Assembly: GCA_033809355.1 (NCBI GenBank)
Contig: JAPXLV010000010.1
Coordinates: forward strand, 1-59,247
Length of the DNA: 59,247 bases
Direction of reading: 5' to 3'
Source of the DNA: T3Sed10-213 sp012519365
GTDB lineage: Bacteria; Planctomycetota; Phycisphaerae; Sedimentisphaerales; Anaerohalosphaeraceae
The position numbers and the translations under genes are program-made. Numbering within the stretch: the stretch's first letter is position 1; each line of letters begins with the position of its first letter. The notes under the pieces are model-generated. The model was given only the letters and a program-made list of their open reading frames with translations, was not told the DNA's origin and made no database searches. Positions 25,733-34,058 of the stretch are shown piece by piece.

Positions 25733-25804
25733 AGCCAACGGAGGGAATCGAACCCTCAACCGCTGGTTTACAAAACCAGTGCTCTACCGTTGAGCTACGT
25801 TGGC
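25733..25804 (-). tRNA. tRNA-Thr (anticodon TGT)
   Basis: A full cloverleaf on the minus strand: acceptor GCCAACG with CGTTGGC, D arm GCTC/GAGC, anticodon arm CTGGT-TTTGTAA-ACCAG giving anticodon TGT (Thr, ACA), T arm GAGGG-TTCGATT-CCCTC, and discriminator T. The 3' CCA is not encoded. Sits upstream of argB on the same strand. Confidence 0.95.
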
Positions 25805-25924
25805 GTAACTGCTTATTTTAGAACTCGTTATGTGCAACATCCTTCGGCCGGCCATCCCGCCTATCCCGATCGCATTGATGCCGGCGGTGCCCGGCCTGCA
25901 CCTGCTGTAAGCAAAAACAAAAAA

Positions 25925-25944
25925 GTCGGACCCTCTGTTCCGAC
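25925..25944 (-). terminator. Terminator-like hairpin upstream of tRNA-Thr
   Basis: GTCGGA (25925-25930) pairs with TCCGAC (25939-25944). Read on the minus strand, TTTTTTG follows, so it would stop leftward transcripts before tRNA-Thr. No leftward gene precedes it. Confidence 0.45.
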
Positions 25945-26117
25945 AAAATCGTCCACAGTGTACAAAAAAACCGGCCGCAATGCAAAAAAAATCACGTCAA
26001 AATTTCCACGTTCCCGTCCAATCCGGGGTTCTTCAATAGGGTTCGGCCGAAAATCTGTCCCTCCCTCTCCCCAAACGCCTCCCTATCCCGTCGCCCCGAG
26101 CAGGCATTGCTCACACT

Positions 26118-26203
26118 GTCACCCCGAGGAGGCCAACGGCCGACAAGGGGCCTGTTCCCATACCGTCACCCCGAGGAGGCCAACGGCCGACGAGGGGCCT
26201 GTT
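26118..26203. repeat. Two tandem copies of a palindrome-like repeat (about 47-bp period)
   Basis: Copies at 26118-26156 and 26165-26203 are nearly identical: GTCACCCCGAGGAGGCCAAC followed by GGCCGAC(A/G)AGGGGCCTGTT. The inner GGCC(A)ACGGCC core is self-complementary. They belong by sequence to the same style of repeat as those at 26250-26430 and 50983-51072. Confidence 0.8.
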
Positions 26204-26249
26204 TATTTAAGCAAGATTCCATCCCCCACCCCGTTAACGAGGAATTTTG

Positions 26250-26430
26250 GTGAATCAATAGATTCCTCACCCCCTCGCTACGCTCGGGGGTTCGGAATGA
26301 CGGGTGCGGCCACGTCGTTCGGGGTTCGGAATGACAATGGGGGAGGTGGGGTTTTAATAGATTCCTCGCTGCGCTCGGAATGACAATAGGACGGTCGGAA
26401 TGACAATAGGACGGTCGGAATGATGGATTA
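26250..26430. repeat. Cluster of GGATTCCTC ... GGAATGAC repeats
   Basis: Paired words ATTCCTC(G/A)C and CGGAATGAC occur repeatedly (about 26250-26304, 26318-26337, 26359-26388), and a 20-bp unit with the words AGGACGGTCGG and AATGACAAT is repeated near 26388-26425. The words are reverse-complementary (GTCATTCC and GAGGAATC halves), so each pair can form an imperfect hairpin. Similar GTCATTCCGAG...CGAGGAATC repeats are scattered in many bacterial genomes. Confidence 0.8.
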
Positions 26431-26686
26431 GTTGGTGTTGTTGAGGGGGGCGGTCAAAGGAAGATAGCGTTTGAATGAAACGGAACAGACCAGAGGTTCG
26501 CTGCTTTTTTGAGGTTGACACCGCCGCCGCCGACAGTATAACGGAACAGCACACCAGGACAATCACGAATGACCGATGCTGCCGATGTTATGCGCTGAAT
26601 CGAGGCGGGCTCGGCGGCCGTTGTCCGGCATGGGAACGTGATAAAGCGTGAATGAACTTTTTAATTGTTGCAGGGAGTATTAAGCG

Positions 26687-27661
26687 ATGGGCTTTCCTTA
26701 TACACGAATGCGGCGGCTGCGCCAGTCGGCCTCGATGCGGCGGCTGGTGGGTCAGGTGCAGTTGACGGCGGCAGATTTTGTGTACCCGCTGTTTGTTTGT
26801 CCCGGCACCCAACTCAAAGTTCCCATCGACTCGATGGCGGGGTGTTTCCATTTTTCTGTCGACCGGGTCATCGAGGAGGCAAAAGCCGTTGCGGCACTGG
26901 GCATTCCGGCGGTGCTGCTGTTCGGGCTGCCGGACAAAAAGGACGCTGTCGGCTCAGAGGCCTGGTCGGCGGATTCGGCGGTTTGCCGGGCAGCCGGGGC
27001 GATCAAACAGGCCGTGCCCGAGCTGGTAGTGATGACCGACGTGTGTCTGTGTGCCTATACCGACCACGGCCATTGCGGCCTGCTCAAAGACGGCCGAGTC
27101 GATAACGACGGCACGCTTGAACTGCTGGCAAAGACGGCCGTTGCCCATGCCCGGGCTGGTGCGGATGTAGTGGCACCATCGGATATGATGGACGGACGGG
27201 TGTTGTGGATTCGCCGGGCCCTGGACGAGGCAGGACTGACGGATACGGTGATTTTGTCCTATGCTGCCAAATTTGCCTCGGCTTTTTACGGTCCGTTTCG
27301 CCACGCCGCCGGCAGCGCCCCGGGCAAAGGCGACCGCAAAAGCTACCAAATGGCCCCCGATGGCGGCACACAAGCGCTGCGGGAAATTGCCCTTGACATT
27401 GAGGAAGGGGCCGATATGGTCATGGTCAAGCCCGCGCTGGCGTATCTGGACATCCTCCATCAGGCCAAAGACCGTTTCGACGTGCCGCTGGCGGCCTATA
27501 ACGTCTCCGGCGAATACATGATGATTCATGCTGCCGCCCAGCAAGGCCTGTGCGACCTGCAACAGACCATGCTCGAAACGCTTCTTGCAATCAAACGCGC
27601 CGGTGCGGATTTTATTATCACCTATTTTGCCAAGGCCGCTGCCGAGATCGTCAATCGTTAA
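26687..27661 (+). CDS. hemB: Delta-aminolevulinic acid dehydratase (porphobilinogen synthase)
   Basis: HemB condenses two 5-aminolevulinates to porphobilinogen. The 324-aa length is standard. The zinc cluster CLCAYTDHGHCG supplies cysteines, so this is a zinc-type enzyme; the catalytic lysines lie in SYAAKFASAFYGPFR and MVMVKPA. Also present is VVAPSDMMDGR. It is transcribed toward the convergent ahbAB gene, whose end is 88 bp away, and the neighbours place it in the siroheme-dependent heme route. Confidence 0.97.
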   Translation: MGFPYTRMRRLRQSASMRRLVGQVQLTAADFVYPLFVCPGTQLKVPIDSMAGCFHFSVDRVIEEAKAVAALGIPAVLLFGLPDKKDAVGSEAWSADSAVCRAAGAIKQAVPELVVMTDVCLCAYTDHGHCGLLKDGRVDNDGTLELLAKTAVAHARAGADVVAPSDMMDGRVLWIRRALDEAGLTDTVILSYAAKFASAFYGPFRHAAGSAPGKGDRKSYQMAPDGGTQALREIALDIEEGADMVMVKPALAYLDILHQAKDRFDVPLAAYNVSGEYMMIHAAAQQGLCDLQQTMLETLLAIKRAGADFIITYFAKAAAEIVNR

Positions 27662-27749
27662 ACCCCGAATTTCGGCGGCCTTTGGCCCTGCCGGGGACAG
27701 GTCTCAGGGGCGTATTGCAGGTTGGCCGGCCACCTCGCGGCCTGTGCTC

Positions 27750-28733
27750 TCAAAAAACAATGCGCACCGGTTTTTTTTTGAATTCGCGAACAGTGGGCAA
27801 AATCTCATAATCCGCTGCGCCGTGTATTTGGCAGAAACTGCCCACAAAGGCATCTATTTGCCCCAGCGTCTGTGCGTGAAACATTGCGTACAATGCATAC
27901 GGCCACTCGGCGTACCGCTGCCGGCGATAGCAATGCGTGACCGCGGGAATTCGCGCCAGCTCACCGCCGAGCATGTCAATTCGTCCTTCATCAGCCGCCA
28001 CGCATACCATCGCATTGGCGGCATACCCGAGACGTCGATAATCCACCACCGCCGTAATCTTGCCGAGGACACCTTTGTTTGCCAGCGAACGCAGCAATTC
28101 AACCGGCGTTTTTCCGCTTGTCTTTTCCAACAGGCAGTCAAACGGCCGGGCCGCCAGCGGCAATTCCTGCTGGATCGCTTCAAGGGCCTGCTTTTCCTGC
28201 GTCGTTAACGGTACTGGCAGCGGCGTCTCTACGATACGGCTGATCGGCTTGTCCGGCGTGAACCACATTGGCCCCGGCCCGCTCGGATCAAATCGCACGT
28301 CCAATTTGTAAATTGTTTCGGCGGCAAAGGGGTAAAATGTAAATCCGGTCTTGCGCCGTAGCCATTCGAGCGCGTCGTCAATCTCTGCCGCCGAGCCGCC
28401 TTGCAGCGTAAACCACAGATTCAGTTGTCCATCGCGCTGGTAATTATGCGACACCCCGCCCAGCGAACTGACCGTTGCAGCGGCCTGTTCAATTTGCACT
28501 TCCCCAATCGCCGCCCCAACCAGCACCGCCACACGGCCCAGTGCCCGATAGTTCACTTGCCCCCGATACCCCCGAATCAATCCCTCGGTCTTAAGCCGCT
28601 CGATTTCGGCCAGAAGGCGCTCTTGGCGGCACCCCAACCGCTCGGCCATCACCTCAAATGGCTGTTCGCACAGCGGTAGCGGCTCTTGAACCGCTCGCAG
28701 TACCGCCTGTTCGAATGGCTTTAATGCGTTCAT
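27750..28733 (-). CDS. Siroheme decarboxylase, fused AhbA-AhbB type
   Basis: Removes two carboxyl groups from siroheme to give 12,18-didecarboxysiroheme in the alternative heme pathway of anaerobes. Normally AhbA and AhbB are separate ~150-170-aa proteins (Lrp/AsnC-like); here one 327-aa chain carries two copies. Half 1 (about 1-160): HTH plus SHNYQRDGQLNLWFT. Half 2 (about 170-327): HTH segment LLRSLANKGVLG plus VTHCYRRQRYAEWPYALYAM. The conserved histidines of both HNY and HCY motifs are present. The ATG at 28733 overlaps the ahbD stop by 4 bp (ATGA). Fused forms occur in some bacteria and archaea; I cannot say which half is AhbA. Confidence 0.85.
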   Translation of the reverse strand: MNALKPFEQAVLRAVQEPLPLCEQPFEVMAERLGCRQERLLAEIERLKTEGLIRGYRGQVNYRALGRVAVLVGAAIGEVQIEQAAATVSSLGGVSHNYQRDGQLNLWFTLQGGSAAEIDDALEWLRRKTGFTFYPFAAETIYKLDVRFDPSGPGPMWFTPDKPISRIVETPLPVPLTTQEKQALEAIQQELPLAARPFDCLLEKTSGKTPVELLRSLANKGVLGKITAVVDYRRLGYAANAMVCVAADEGRIDMLGGELARIPAVTHCYRRQRYAEWPYALYAMFHAQTLGQIDAFVGSFCQIHGAADYEILPTVREFKKKPVRIVF

Positions 28734-29764
28734 CGCCCCTCCTTCTTTTGCTGTGCCCGCAAACAGATCGGATCCTCGCCGTACACGCTGCCGCTTGCCG
28801 ACAGAGCCCGCGCCCGACAGCCGCGACACAGCTTCACATACTCGCACCGTCCGCAGGCCCCCTCATAGCGGCTCAAATCACGAAGACCGCACAGCAGCGG
28901 CGAGCGCTCCCAGATATGCCCAAAGGTGTAATTTTCCTTGACCAGATTGCCTGCCGACAGTTCCAGGAAGCCGCACGTCTGCACATCGCCCTTGCGACTG
29001 ATAAAAACAAACTCCGTCGCGGCCAAACACCCGCCCACCTTCTCGGCCTTAGGGAGATGCCGCTGTCGGGCCACCCGCGCAAACTGCGGCCCGCAGGTCA
29101 GCCGCATCTCGATCGGCAATGTCGCCTTGAGGTCCGCCAGCCGTTCCAGTACCCGTTCATACTCTTGCGGCTCCAGCAGCAGCTGCCGAATTGCATCGCC
29201 GCGTCCGACCGGCACCAGCACAAACGGATTCCAGCACGTCGCCCCCAACGATACCGCCAGTGCGGCGATCGACTCGAGCGAATCCACGTTCAGCCGCGTC
29301 AGCGTCGTATTGATTTGAAACCGAATCCCCGCATCATTGGCCGCCTGGACCGCCTGCATTACCAACGCAAACGCCCGCTCGTGCTGCCGAAAGCTGTCAT
29401 GGGCAAGGCTGTCGGCCCCATCCAGCGAAAATGAAAACGACAACAACCCCCGCTTTTTCAGCTCAAGCATTGTCTGGCGATCCAGCCCCGCGCCGCAGGT
29501 TGCCATCACCGGACGCTGCCCCAACGAACGCGAATAGGCGACCAGGTCAAAAATATCTTCGCGCATCATCGGCTCACCGCCGGTAAAGATCAGCAAACAC
29601 CGGGTATAATCCGCCACCTTCCGCAGGATCGCCTTGCAAGCCGTCGTATCCAGCGGATCGGTACCATGCTCAACCGCCGCTGCTCGACAATGCCGACAAT
29701 GCAGCACACAGCGCCCCGTGACCTCGAAGGCCGCCACTTTAGGTTTTATCAGGGTGGGATTCAT
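28730..29764 (-). CDS. Radical SAM/SPASM heme synthase AhbD-like
   Basis: AhbD oxidatively decarboxylates Fe-coproporphyrin III to heme using radical SAM chemistry. The 344-aa protein has FEVTGRCVLHCRHCRAAA (C19, C23, C26 cluster), the FTGGEP motif, and a C-terminal SPASM-like cysteine set (CGFLEL, then CGRCEYVKLCRGCRARA) followed by EDPICL, which is typical of AhbD more than AhbC. AhbC, the preceding step, is not present in the window. Start: ATG 29764; GTG 29770 is an alternative. Lies 13 bp after the FHA gene and overlaps ahbAB. Confidence 0.82.
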   Translation of the reverse strand: MNPTLIKPKVAAFEVTGRCVLHCRHCRAAAVEHGTDPLDTTACKAILRKVADYTRCLLIFTGGEPMMREDIFDLVAYSRSLGQRPVMATCGAGLDRQTMLELKKRGLLSFSFSLDGADSLAHDSFRQHERAFALVMQAVQAANDAGIRFQINTTLTRLNVDSLESIAALAVSLGATCWNPFVLVPVGRGDAIRQLLLEPQEYERVLERLADLKATLPIEMRLTCGPQFARVARQRHLPKAEKVGGCLAATEFVFISRKGDVQTCGFLELSAGNLVKENYTFGHIWERSPLLCGLRDLSRYEGACGRCEYVKLCRGCRARALSASGSVYGEDPICLRAQQKKEGR

Positions 29765-29777
29765 CAACACGAAAGGG

Positions 29778-30650
29778 TTATTTCATTTTGCTGACCAAAT
29801 ACGCCGCAAAAACGCTCAACACCATCAAGTAATCGAGGTCTTGCAGGCTGTAATGCGGATGTTCGGTGGAGTTTTCAATATAAATAATACCGTAATTGTT
29901 CTCCTGCAGCATCACGGGGCAAATCATCACCGAGCGAATCCCGCGTGCACTGATTTGGCGGGGCAGTTGATGAATCAGCAGATACAGATTTTTCTCGATT
30001 GCCTCGCTCAGACTCTTGGGCACGGCTAAGTCAATCCGTTCAATATGTTCCGTGCTGATTTTACGGCCGCCCTGAATCTCCGCCGGCCCGCTCGGATCAT
30101 GCCGAAGCGACAGCCAGATATTCAACGCGCTAAACTGGCGGAACAAAACGTCCATCAAACTTTTATAAAACACATCAAACGTTTTTTGTCCACCGAGAGT
30201 TTTGACCGCGTCGTGAAGATGGTGCATTCGGTGGGCGGGAAACCGAATCGGCGGGGCATCGGCAGCGTCGATTTTACGATCCACCGTGTGCAGTTCACGA
30301 CGAATACGGCCCTCTCCAACGAGCGTATCTTCCAGATTCATCCGCCGTTGCTGGTCCTCGTCTTCCTCAAGACTGACCCGGATCGTAAAGTCGGCGATGC
30401 AAATAATGTCGTTGTGCTTCAATTCTGCCCGGTGGACGGCCTGGTCGTTCAAATAGGTCTTATTTGCCGAGCCGAGATCCTCGATGATCCAGTCTCCGTC
30501 TTTGGTGGTGTAAAAAACAGCGTGCTGGCGGGAAACGGCCTTGTCCGGCAAAAACACCTGACTGCCCATCTGTCGTCCCACATACACAGGCCCCCGATCG
30601 AACTTCAATTCGTTTACGCTACTGGTGCCGAGACTTACAAAAAGCCGCAT
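29778..30650 (-). CDS. FHA domain protein with C-terminal GAF-like domain
   Basis: A 290-aa cytoplasmic protein with an FHA domain (about 1-95; GRQ, SRQHAVFY and LGSANKTYLNDQ are the phosphothreonine-binding motifs) and a C-terminal region about 140-290 (FDVFYKSLMDVLFRQFSALNIWLSLRHD, ICPVMLQENNYGIIYIEN) that reads as a GAF-like sensor. There is no kinase or output domain. FHA proteins bind phosphothreonine partners, usually of Hanks-type kinases, which are common in planctomycetes. It is the first gene of the transcript that continues into ahbD and ahbAB; why a phosphothreonine reader leads a heme operon is unknown. Confidence 0.85.
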   Translation of the reverse strand: MRLFVSLGTSSVNELKFDRGPVYVGRQMGSQVFLPDKAVSRQHAVFYTTKDGDWIIEDLGSANKTYLNDQAVHRAELKHNDIICIADFTIRVSLEEDEDQQRRMNLEDTLVGEGRIRRELHTVDRKIDAADAPPIRFPAHRMHHLHDAVKTLGGQKTFDVFYKSLMDVLFRQFSALNIWLSLRHDPSGPAEIQGGRKISTEHIERIDLAVPKSLSEAIEKNLYLLIHQLPRQISARGIRSVMICPVMLQENNYGIIYIENSTEHPHYSLQDLDYLMVLSVFAAYLVSKMK

Positions 30651-30692
30651 AAAATCCTCTCTATATCTATTTACTGGGTTATTCCCAATATA

Positions 30693-30720
30693 ATTATATA
30701 ACCTTTATCCCTTTTGTCAA
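30693..30720 (-). promoter_or_regulatory. Promoter of the FHA-ahbD-ahbAB operon
   Basis: On the minus strand TTGACA (30720-30715), 16-bp spacer, TATAAT (30698-30693), both boxes perfect. It lies about 40 bp upstream of the FHA gene. Confidence 0.75.
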
Positions 30721-30880
30721 AGCCCGTACCACTGAAAATGCTCAATTTCATGATTTGACCGATTGGTTTTTGTTTGAGGATTCAGGAGTGAGGGGTTACA
30801 ATTCAGCTGTTGGAACTCAATCCTATCGGGGTTTTGTTCTATGAGACAAACATCAGAAGTGTAAACTTATCTGGAAAGGG

Positions 30881-32215
30881 ATGGCAATGGAGCAAACGGC
30901 CTCGACGGTGTCGCAGACTTCGCAAAAACCCAAAATCCTGCCTGCCGGGGATGTCTTTCCCTTTATTTTGCTGGCCAGTTGTTTTGTGTGGTGGGGCATT
31001 GCCAACAATATGACCGATCCGCTGGTCAAGGCCTTTACCGATATTTTTAAGGGCCTGAGCAATTTTCAGTCGTCCCTGATTCAATTTGCCTTTTATGGTG
31101 CCTATTTCGGACTGGCCATCCCCGGCTCGATCATCGCTCGCAAATTCGGCTACAAATGCGGCGTTCTGGTGGGCTTGGGGCTGTATATCCTCGGTTGTTT
31201 TTTGTTTTACCCGGCCAGCCTGATTCAGCAGTTTATTCCGTTTTTGATTGCGTTTTATGTCTTGGCCGGCGGGCTGTCCATTCTCGAAACCAACGCCAAC
31301 CCTTATGTGCTGGCCCTTGGTCCGGAAGAAACCGCCACCCAGCGGCTCAATCTGGCCCAATCGTTCAATCCGGTCGGTTCGGTCATCGGCACGATTTTGT
31401 GCCAAATCCTGATTCTGGCCAAACTCGAAGAACTCAAGGAACAATCCGCCGCCGCGACCACTGCCGAGCAGTTACGCCTCCTCCAAAGCCAGCAACTGGC
31501 GATCGTCATCACCCCCTATTTGATCGTCGGCGGCATTCTCGTGGTTATCTGGATATTGATTGCCAGGACGAAGATGCCCTATGTCCTCGAATCAGACAAG
31601 AATGTCCATTTTGTTGCCACGGCCAAACGCCTTTTGAAGAATCCCAATTATGTCTTTGCAGTTGTCGCGCAGTTCTTTTATGTTGGTGCACAAATTTCGG
31701 TCTGGACCTTTACCGTGTATTACATCCCCGATCAGTTGGGGCTGTCCGGCAGTGAGGCTCTGAAGTATTTTCACACCCCGGCGTTAATCATTTTCGGCCT
31801 GTTTCGCTTTATCAGCACAGCCGTGATGAGCCGTGTCCCTCCGCACAACGTGCTCACGGTGATGGCCATCGCCGGTGCGATCTGTACGGCGATCGTGATC
31901 ACTGTCGGAGGAATGATCGGCTCGGTGGCCCTTGTCGGCATCTCGGCCTGTATGTCGCTGATGTTCCCCACCATCTTCGGGCTGGGCAGCCGCGGCCTGG
32001 GCGAGGATACCAAAATCGGCGGCTCCGGCCTGATCATGGCCATTCTGGGCGGCGCTCTCTTGCCGCCGATACAAGGCCTTATCATCGACAAAGCCAACAT
32101 CGGCATCTCCTATATCGTGCCGTTTATCTGCTTCGTTGTCATTACCGCGTATGCGATTTTCGCCGGCAAGGTCAAACTGCCCGCTGCCGCAGTCGCCACA
32201 GTCACAGAACCCTAA
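30881..32215 (+). CDS. fucP: L-fucose:H+ symporter FucP-like (MFS)
   Basis: A 444-aa major facilitator of the FHS family with about twelve membrane helices. FucP-type signatures include ASCFVWWGIANNMTDPLV, GYKCGVLVGLGLY, ETNANPYVLALGPEETATQRLNLAQSFNPVGS and MSLMFPTIFGLGSRGLGEDTKIGGSGLIMAILGGALLPPIQG. FucP imports L-fucose, and related members take galactose or glucose; the adjacent fucU makes fucose most likely. Start: ATG 30881 or, two codons later, 30887. Confidence 0.9.
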   Translation: MAMEQTASTVSQTSQKPKILPAGDVFPFILLASCFVWWGIANNMTDPLVKAFTDIFKGLSNFQSSLIQFAFYGAYFGLAIPGSIIARKFGYKCGVLVGLGLYILGCFLFYPASLIQQFIPFLIAFYVLAGGLSILETNANPYVLALGPEETATQRLNLAQSFNPVGSVIGTILCQILILAKLEELKEQSAAATTAEQLRLLQSQQLAIVITPYLIVGGILVVIWILIARTKMPYVLESDKNVHFVATAKRLLKNPNYVFAVVAQFFYVGAQISVWTFTVYYIPDQLGLSGSEALKYFHTPALIIFGLFRFISTAVMSRVPPHNVLTVMAIAGAICTAIVITVGGMIGSVALVGISACMSLMFPTIFGLGSRGLGEDTKIGGSGLIMAILGGALLPPIQGLIIDKANIGISYIVPFICFVVITAYAIFAGKVKLPAAAVATVTEP

Positions 32216-32240
32216 TCCCTATGTGAATAAGGAAACTCCG

Positions 32241-32666
32241 ATGCTCAAACATATTCCAAACCTCCTCAGCCCCGAGTTGCTGAAAATCCTGATGGAAATG
32301 GGACACGGCGACGAGATCGTTCTGGCCGACGGGAATTTCCCGGCCGCCTCTGTGGCTCGTCGTCTGGTGCGGGCCGACGGCCACACGGTCGTGCCGATGC
32401 TGGAGGCCGTCCTGATGCTGTTACCGCTGGACCGTTATGTCCCCCACCCGGCGGCCTTGATGCAGGTCGTTGCCGGCGATACGGTCAAAACGCCCATTTG
32501 GGATCAGTATCGCCAGATCATCAAGACCGTCGAAAAGACGTTCACCGACTTTGAGTACGTCGAACGCTTTGCCTTTTACGAACGCGCCAAACAGGCCTAT
32601 GCGGTCGTAGCCACCAGCGAAAAAGCCCTCTATGCCAATATCATCCTCAAAAAGGGTGTTCTTTGA
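32241..32666 (+). CDS. fucU: L-fucose mutarotase FucU
   Basis: FucU (RbsD/FucU family) interconverts the anomers of L-fucose so that the cytoplasmic isomerase is supplied. The 141-aa protein has MGHGDEIVLADGNFPA at its start, a family signature that includes the active-site His, and ends with ERAKQAYAVVATSEKALYANIILKKGV. The ATG at 32241 is preceded by AAGGAA; the longer frame overlaps the end of fucP. It is 26 bp after fucP. No fucose isomerase or kinase is adjacent. Confidence 0.93.
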   Translation: MLKHIPNLLSPELLKILMEMGHGDEIVLADGNFPAASVARRLVRADGHTVVPMLEAVLMLLPLDRYVPHPAALMQVVAGDTVKTPIWDQYRQIIKTVEKTFTDFEYVERFAFYERAKQAYAVVATSEKALYANIILKKGVL

Positions 32667-32921
32667 GGACGGCTGCAGGCCCGCCGATTGATTCAAAGCG
32701 ATTCGGTTCATCCCTGTTTGCTCCGATGGCAGGATGCGGGTAAGAGTACGGCCTGTGGCGGCGGCGGGGCAACCTCCGAGGGGCGGATTTTTACCGCCTG
32801 TAGGGGAGAAAAATTTTGTGCCCGTTCGTTGTTTTTTTGCGACTGCCCCGGTGCGATGGCACCTTATTAGCCGCATTGCCACACCCAAAAAGGCGTTTTT
32901 ACGCTTCTTCCCGGCCTGTTT

Positions 32922-33035
32922 TTATTGGACACCTTTAACCGATACACCCTTGCTCTTAATAAATCCGCCAAACGCACTGAGCCAACCCAGCGCCGATACG
33001 TTTCGGCAGCTTGATTTTTTTGCAATAATTTCCAT
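32922..33035 (-). CDS. Small 37-aa protein, unknown
   Basis: Minus-strand frame of 38 codons including stop. It starts with ATG at 33035, preceded at 6-nt spacing by GAGGA (33046-33042), an excellent ribosome-binding site, and ends at TAA 32922. About 15 bp beyond the stop a small hairpin (GCGT with ACGC) runs into TTTTT. The product begins MEIIAKKSSC and has a Gly/Trp/Phe-rich centre (GWLSAFGGFI) and Lys residues, so it is small, basic and amphipathic. I do not recognise it; it could be a toxin, bacteriocin-like or signal peptide, or a chance frame. Confidence 0.45.
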   Translation of the reverse strand: MEIIAKKSSCRNVSALGWLSAFGGFIKSKGVSVKGVQ

Positions 33036-33309
33036 ATAATATCCTCATTAAGTTAATTATTTTGCAGGATGATCAAGAACCCATAGCGTTGCGGACAGGA
33101 ACATCTATCATTCCGCCTGCGAGTTTATCGAGCCTGAGAAATTTGCTAAACAATGCTGTGTTCCATATTGAACATTCACCATTAAGGCGCAGCACGGAGT
33201 CCTTAGACTGGTCAATTTTTCTGCCGGTCCGACAAACGAGGGGCTTTTTTCAGCCGCACCGTCGTCCTTGTTGCAGATAAAACTCATCTGAAACCTCACC
33301 AATGCGGCG

Positions 33310-33792
33310 ATGATCTCAACCGCCGCCGGCGATGTGGTGGTCGAGGGTGTACCGGTCAATGAGTCCGGCGCGGAGATCGGCATTCTCGACGGTCTGCTCA
33401 GTGCCACGGCGATCACCCAAAAAGCCGGCGCCGTATTCAACGCCTTCGGTAAGATTGTCACGGAAAACGGATTCCACGTGGATTCCGACGCGGTGGCCGC
33501 AATCACGGGTCCGACCAGTCTCATCGGCGATTTGACCATTGATGCCGGCGCCACTTTACAAATCAAAGACGGGCAAACACTGATCACCGGACAAACCACC
33601 AATAACGGCACGATTCATGTAATCGGCGGCACGGTCATCTTCCAGGGTGGTTATGCCGGCACCGGCACCATCCTGACCTCGGCCGGCACCGACCGCAACC
33701 ACTTTGATGTCAATAGCAATGCGGAGGTGAACTTCCAAGATTTTGTCCACTTTGCCGAAAACTGGCTCTGGAAAGCCAGTTGGTATGAATAA
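33310..33792 (+). pseudogene. 3' fragment of a secreted protein gene ending in a dockerin-like module
   Basis: A 160-codon frame with no signal peptide and no start-site logic. Its first part repeats Gly/Asn-rich beta-strand segments (GPTSLIGDLTIDAG, NNGTIHVIGGT), like the repeats of autotransporter-style surface proteins. The end, DVNSNAEVNFQDFVHFAENWL, is the same type of single dockerin-like module found at the C-termini of the proteins at 38993, 43611 and 46074. An in-frame TGA lies seven codons upstream of the first ATG, so the 5' part of the gene is missing. A strong terminator (33827-33858) directly follows, consistent with the true 3' end of a once complete gene. Confidence 0.75.
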
Positions 33793-33826
33793 CCTGCTGC
33801 CCTTTTGCGCGACACGTAAGGCTCCC

Positions 33827-33858
33827 ACGTCCAGGGCATTGCACTGGACGTTTCTTTT
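33827..33858 (+). terminator. Terminator of the truncated dockerin-type gene
   Basis: ACGTCCAG (33827-33834) pairs with CTGGACGT (33844-33851), followed by TTCTTTTT. A strong intrinsic terminator for rightward transcripts. Confidence 0.8.
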
Positions 33859-33922
33859 TGCAGCGGAAATCCAAATGTAAAATCCACCGTCTTCTTACCT
33901 GCCCCTTGCGAAACGGCCGCCG

Positions 33923-33953
33923 ATGGGATAAACTACCCTTGTTTTTATCCCAT
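33923..33953. promoter_or_regulatory. Inverted repeat upstream of the GntR-type regulator
   Basis: ATGGGATAA (33923-33931) and TTATCCCAT (33945-33953) are a perfect 9-bp inverted repeat 156 bp upstream of the regulator start. It is a possible operator or hairpin; whether the regulator binds it is not known. Confidence 0.35.
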
Positions 33954-34010
33954 AAAGTTGGACTAAATCGCTCTTTGAAATGGATAAGTTAGTGGGATTT
34001 AATGCGTTAG

Positions 34011-34058
34011 GCCGCCGGCATGCCCCCCATGAGATGCCTCCGCGAGAGGCAAGGCGGC
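34011..34058 (+). other. Branched hairpin ahead of the GntR-type regulator
   Basis: GCCGCC (34011-34016) pairs with GGCGGC (34053-34058). Inside, GGCATGCC is self-complementary, and TGCCTC (34035-34040) pairs with GAGGCA (34046-34051). The leader mRNA just before the start at 34109 could thus fold into a compact multi-stem structure. Confidence 0.4.

Larger units (their letters stand above)
25805..26686. other. Gene-free region with dispersed repeats
   Basis: No gene is visible between tRNA-Thr and hemB. The interval holds a minus-strand terminator-like hairpin (25925-25944) and many copies of GTCATTCC/GAGGAATC-type and GTCACCCCGAGGAGG-type repeats (annotated separately). hemB has a GCAGGGAG ribosome-binding site near 26671. 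Confidence 0.6.

Noticed and set aside
26118..26203. Two tandem repeats as a possible CRISPR array
   Set aside because: Only two units, spacers of about 8 bp, and no cas genes; matches the dispersed-repeat type instead.
32700..32880. GC-rich block as a possible riboswitch
   Set aside because: Words such as GGGGCAACCTCCGAGG invite comparison with riboswitch cores, but no family layout could be matched and no target gene follows.
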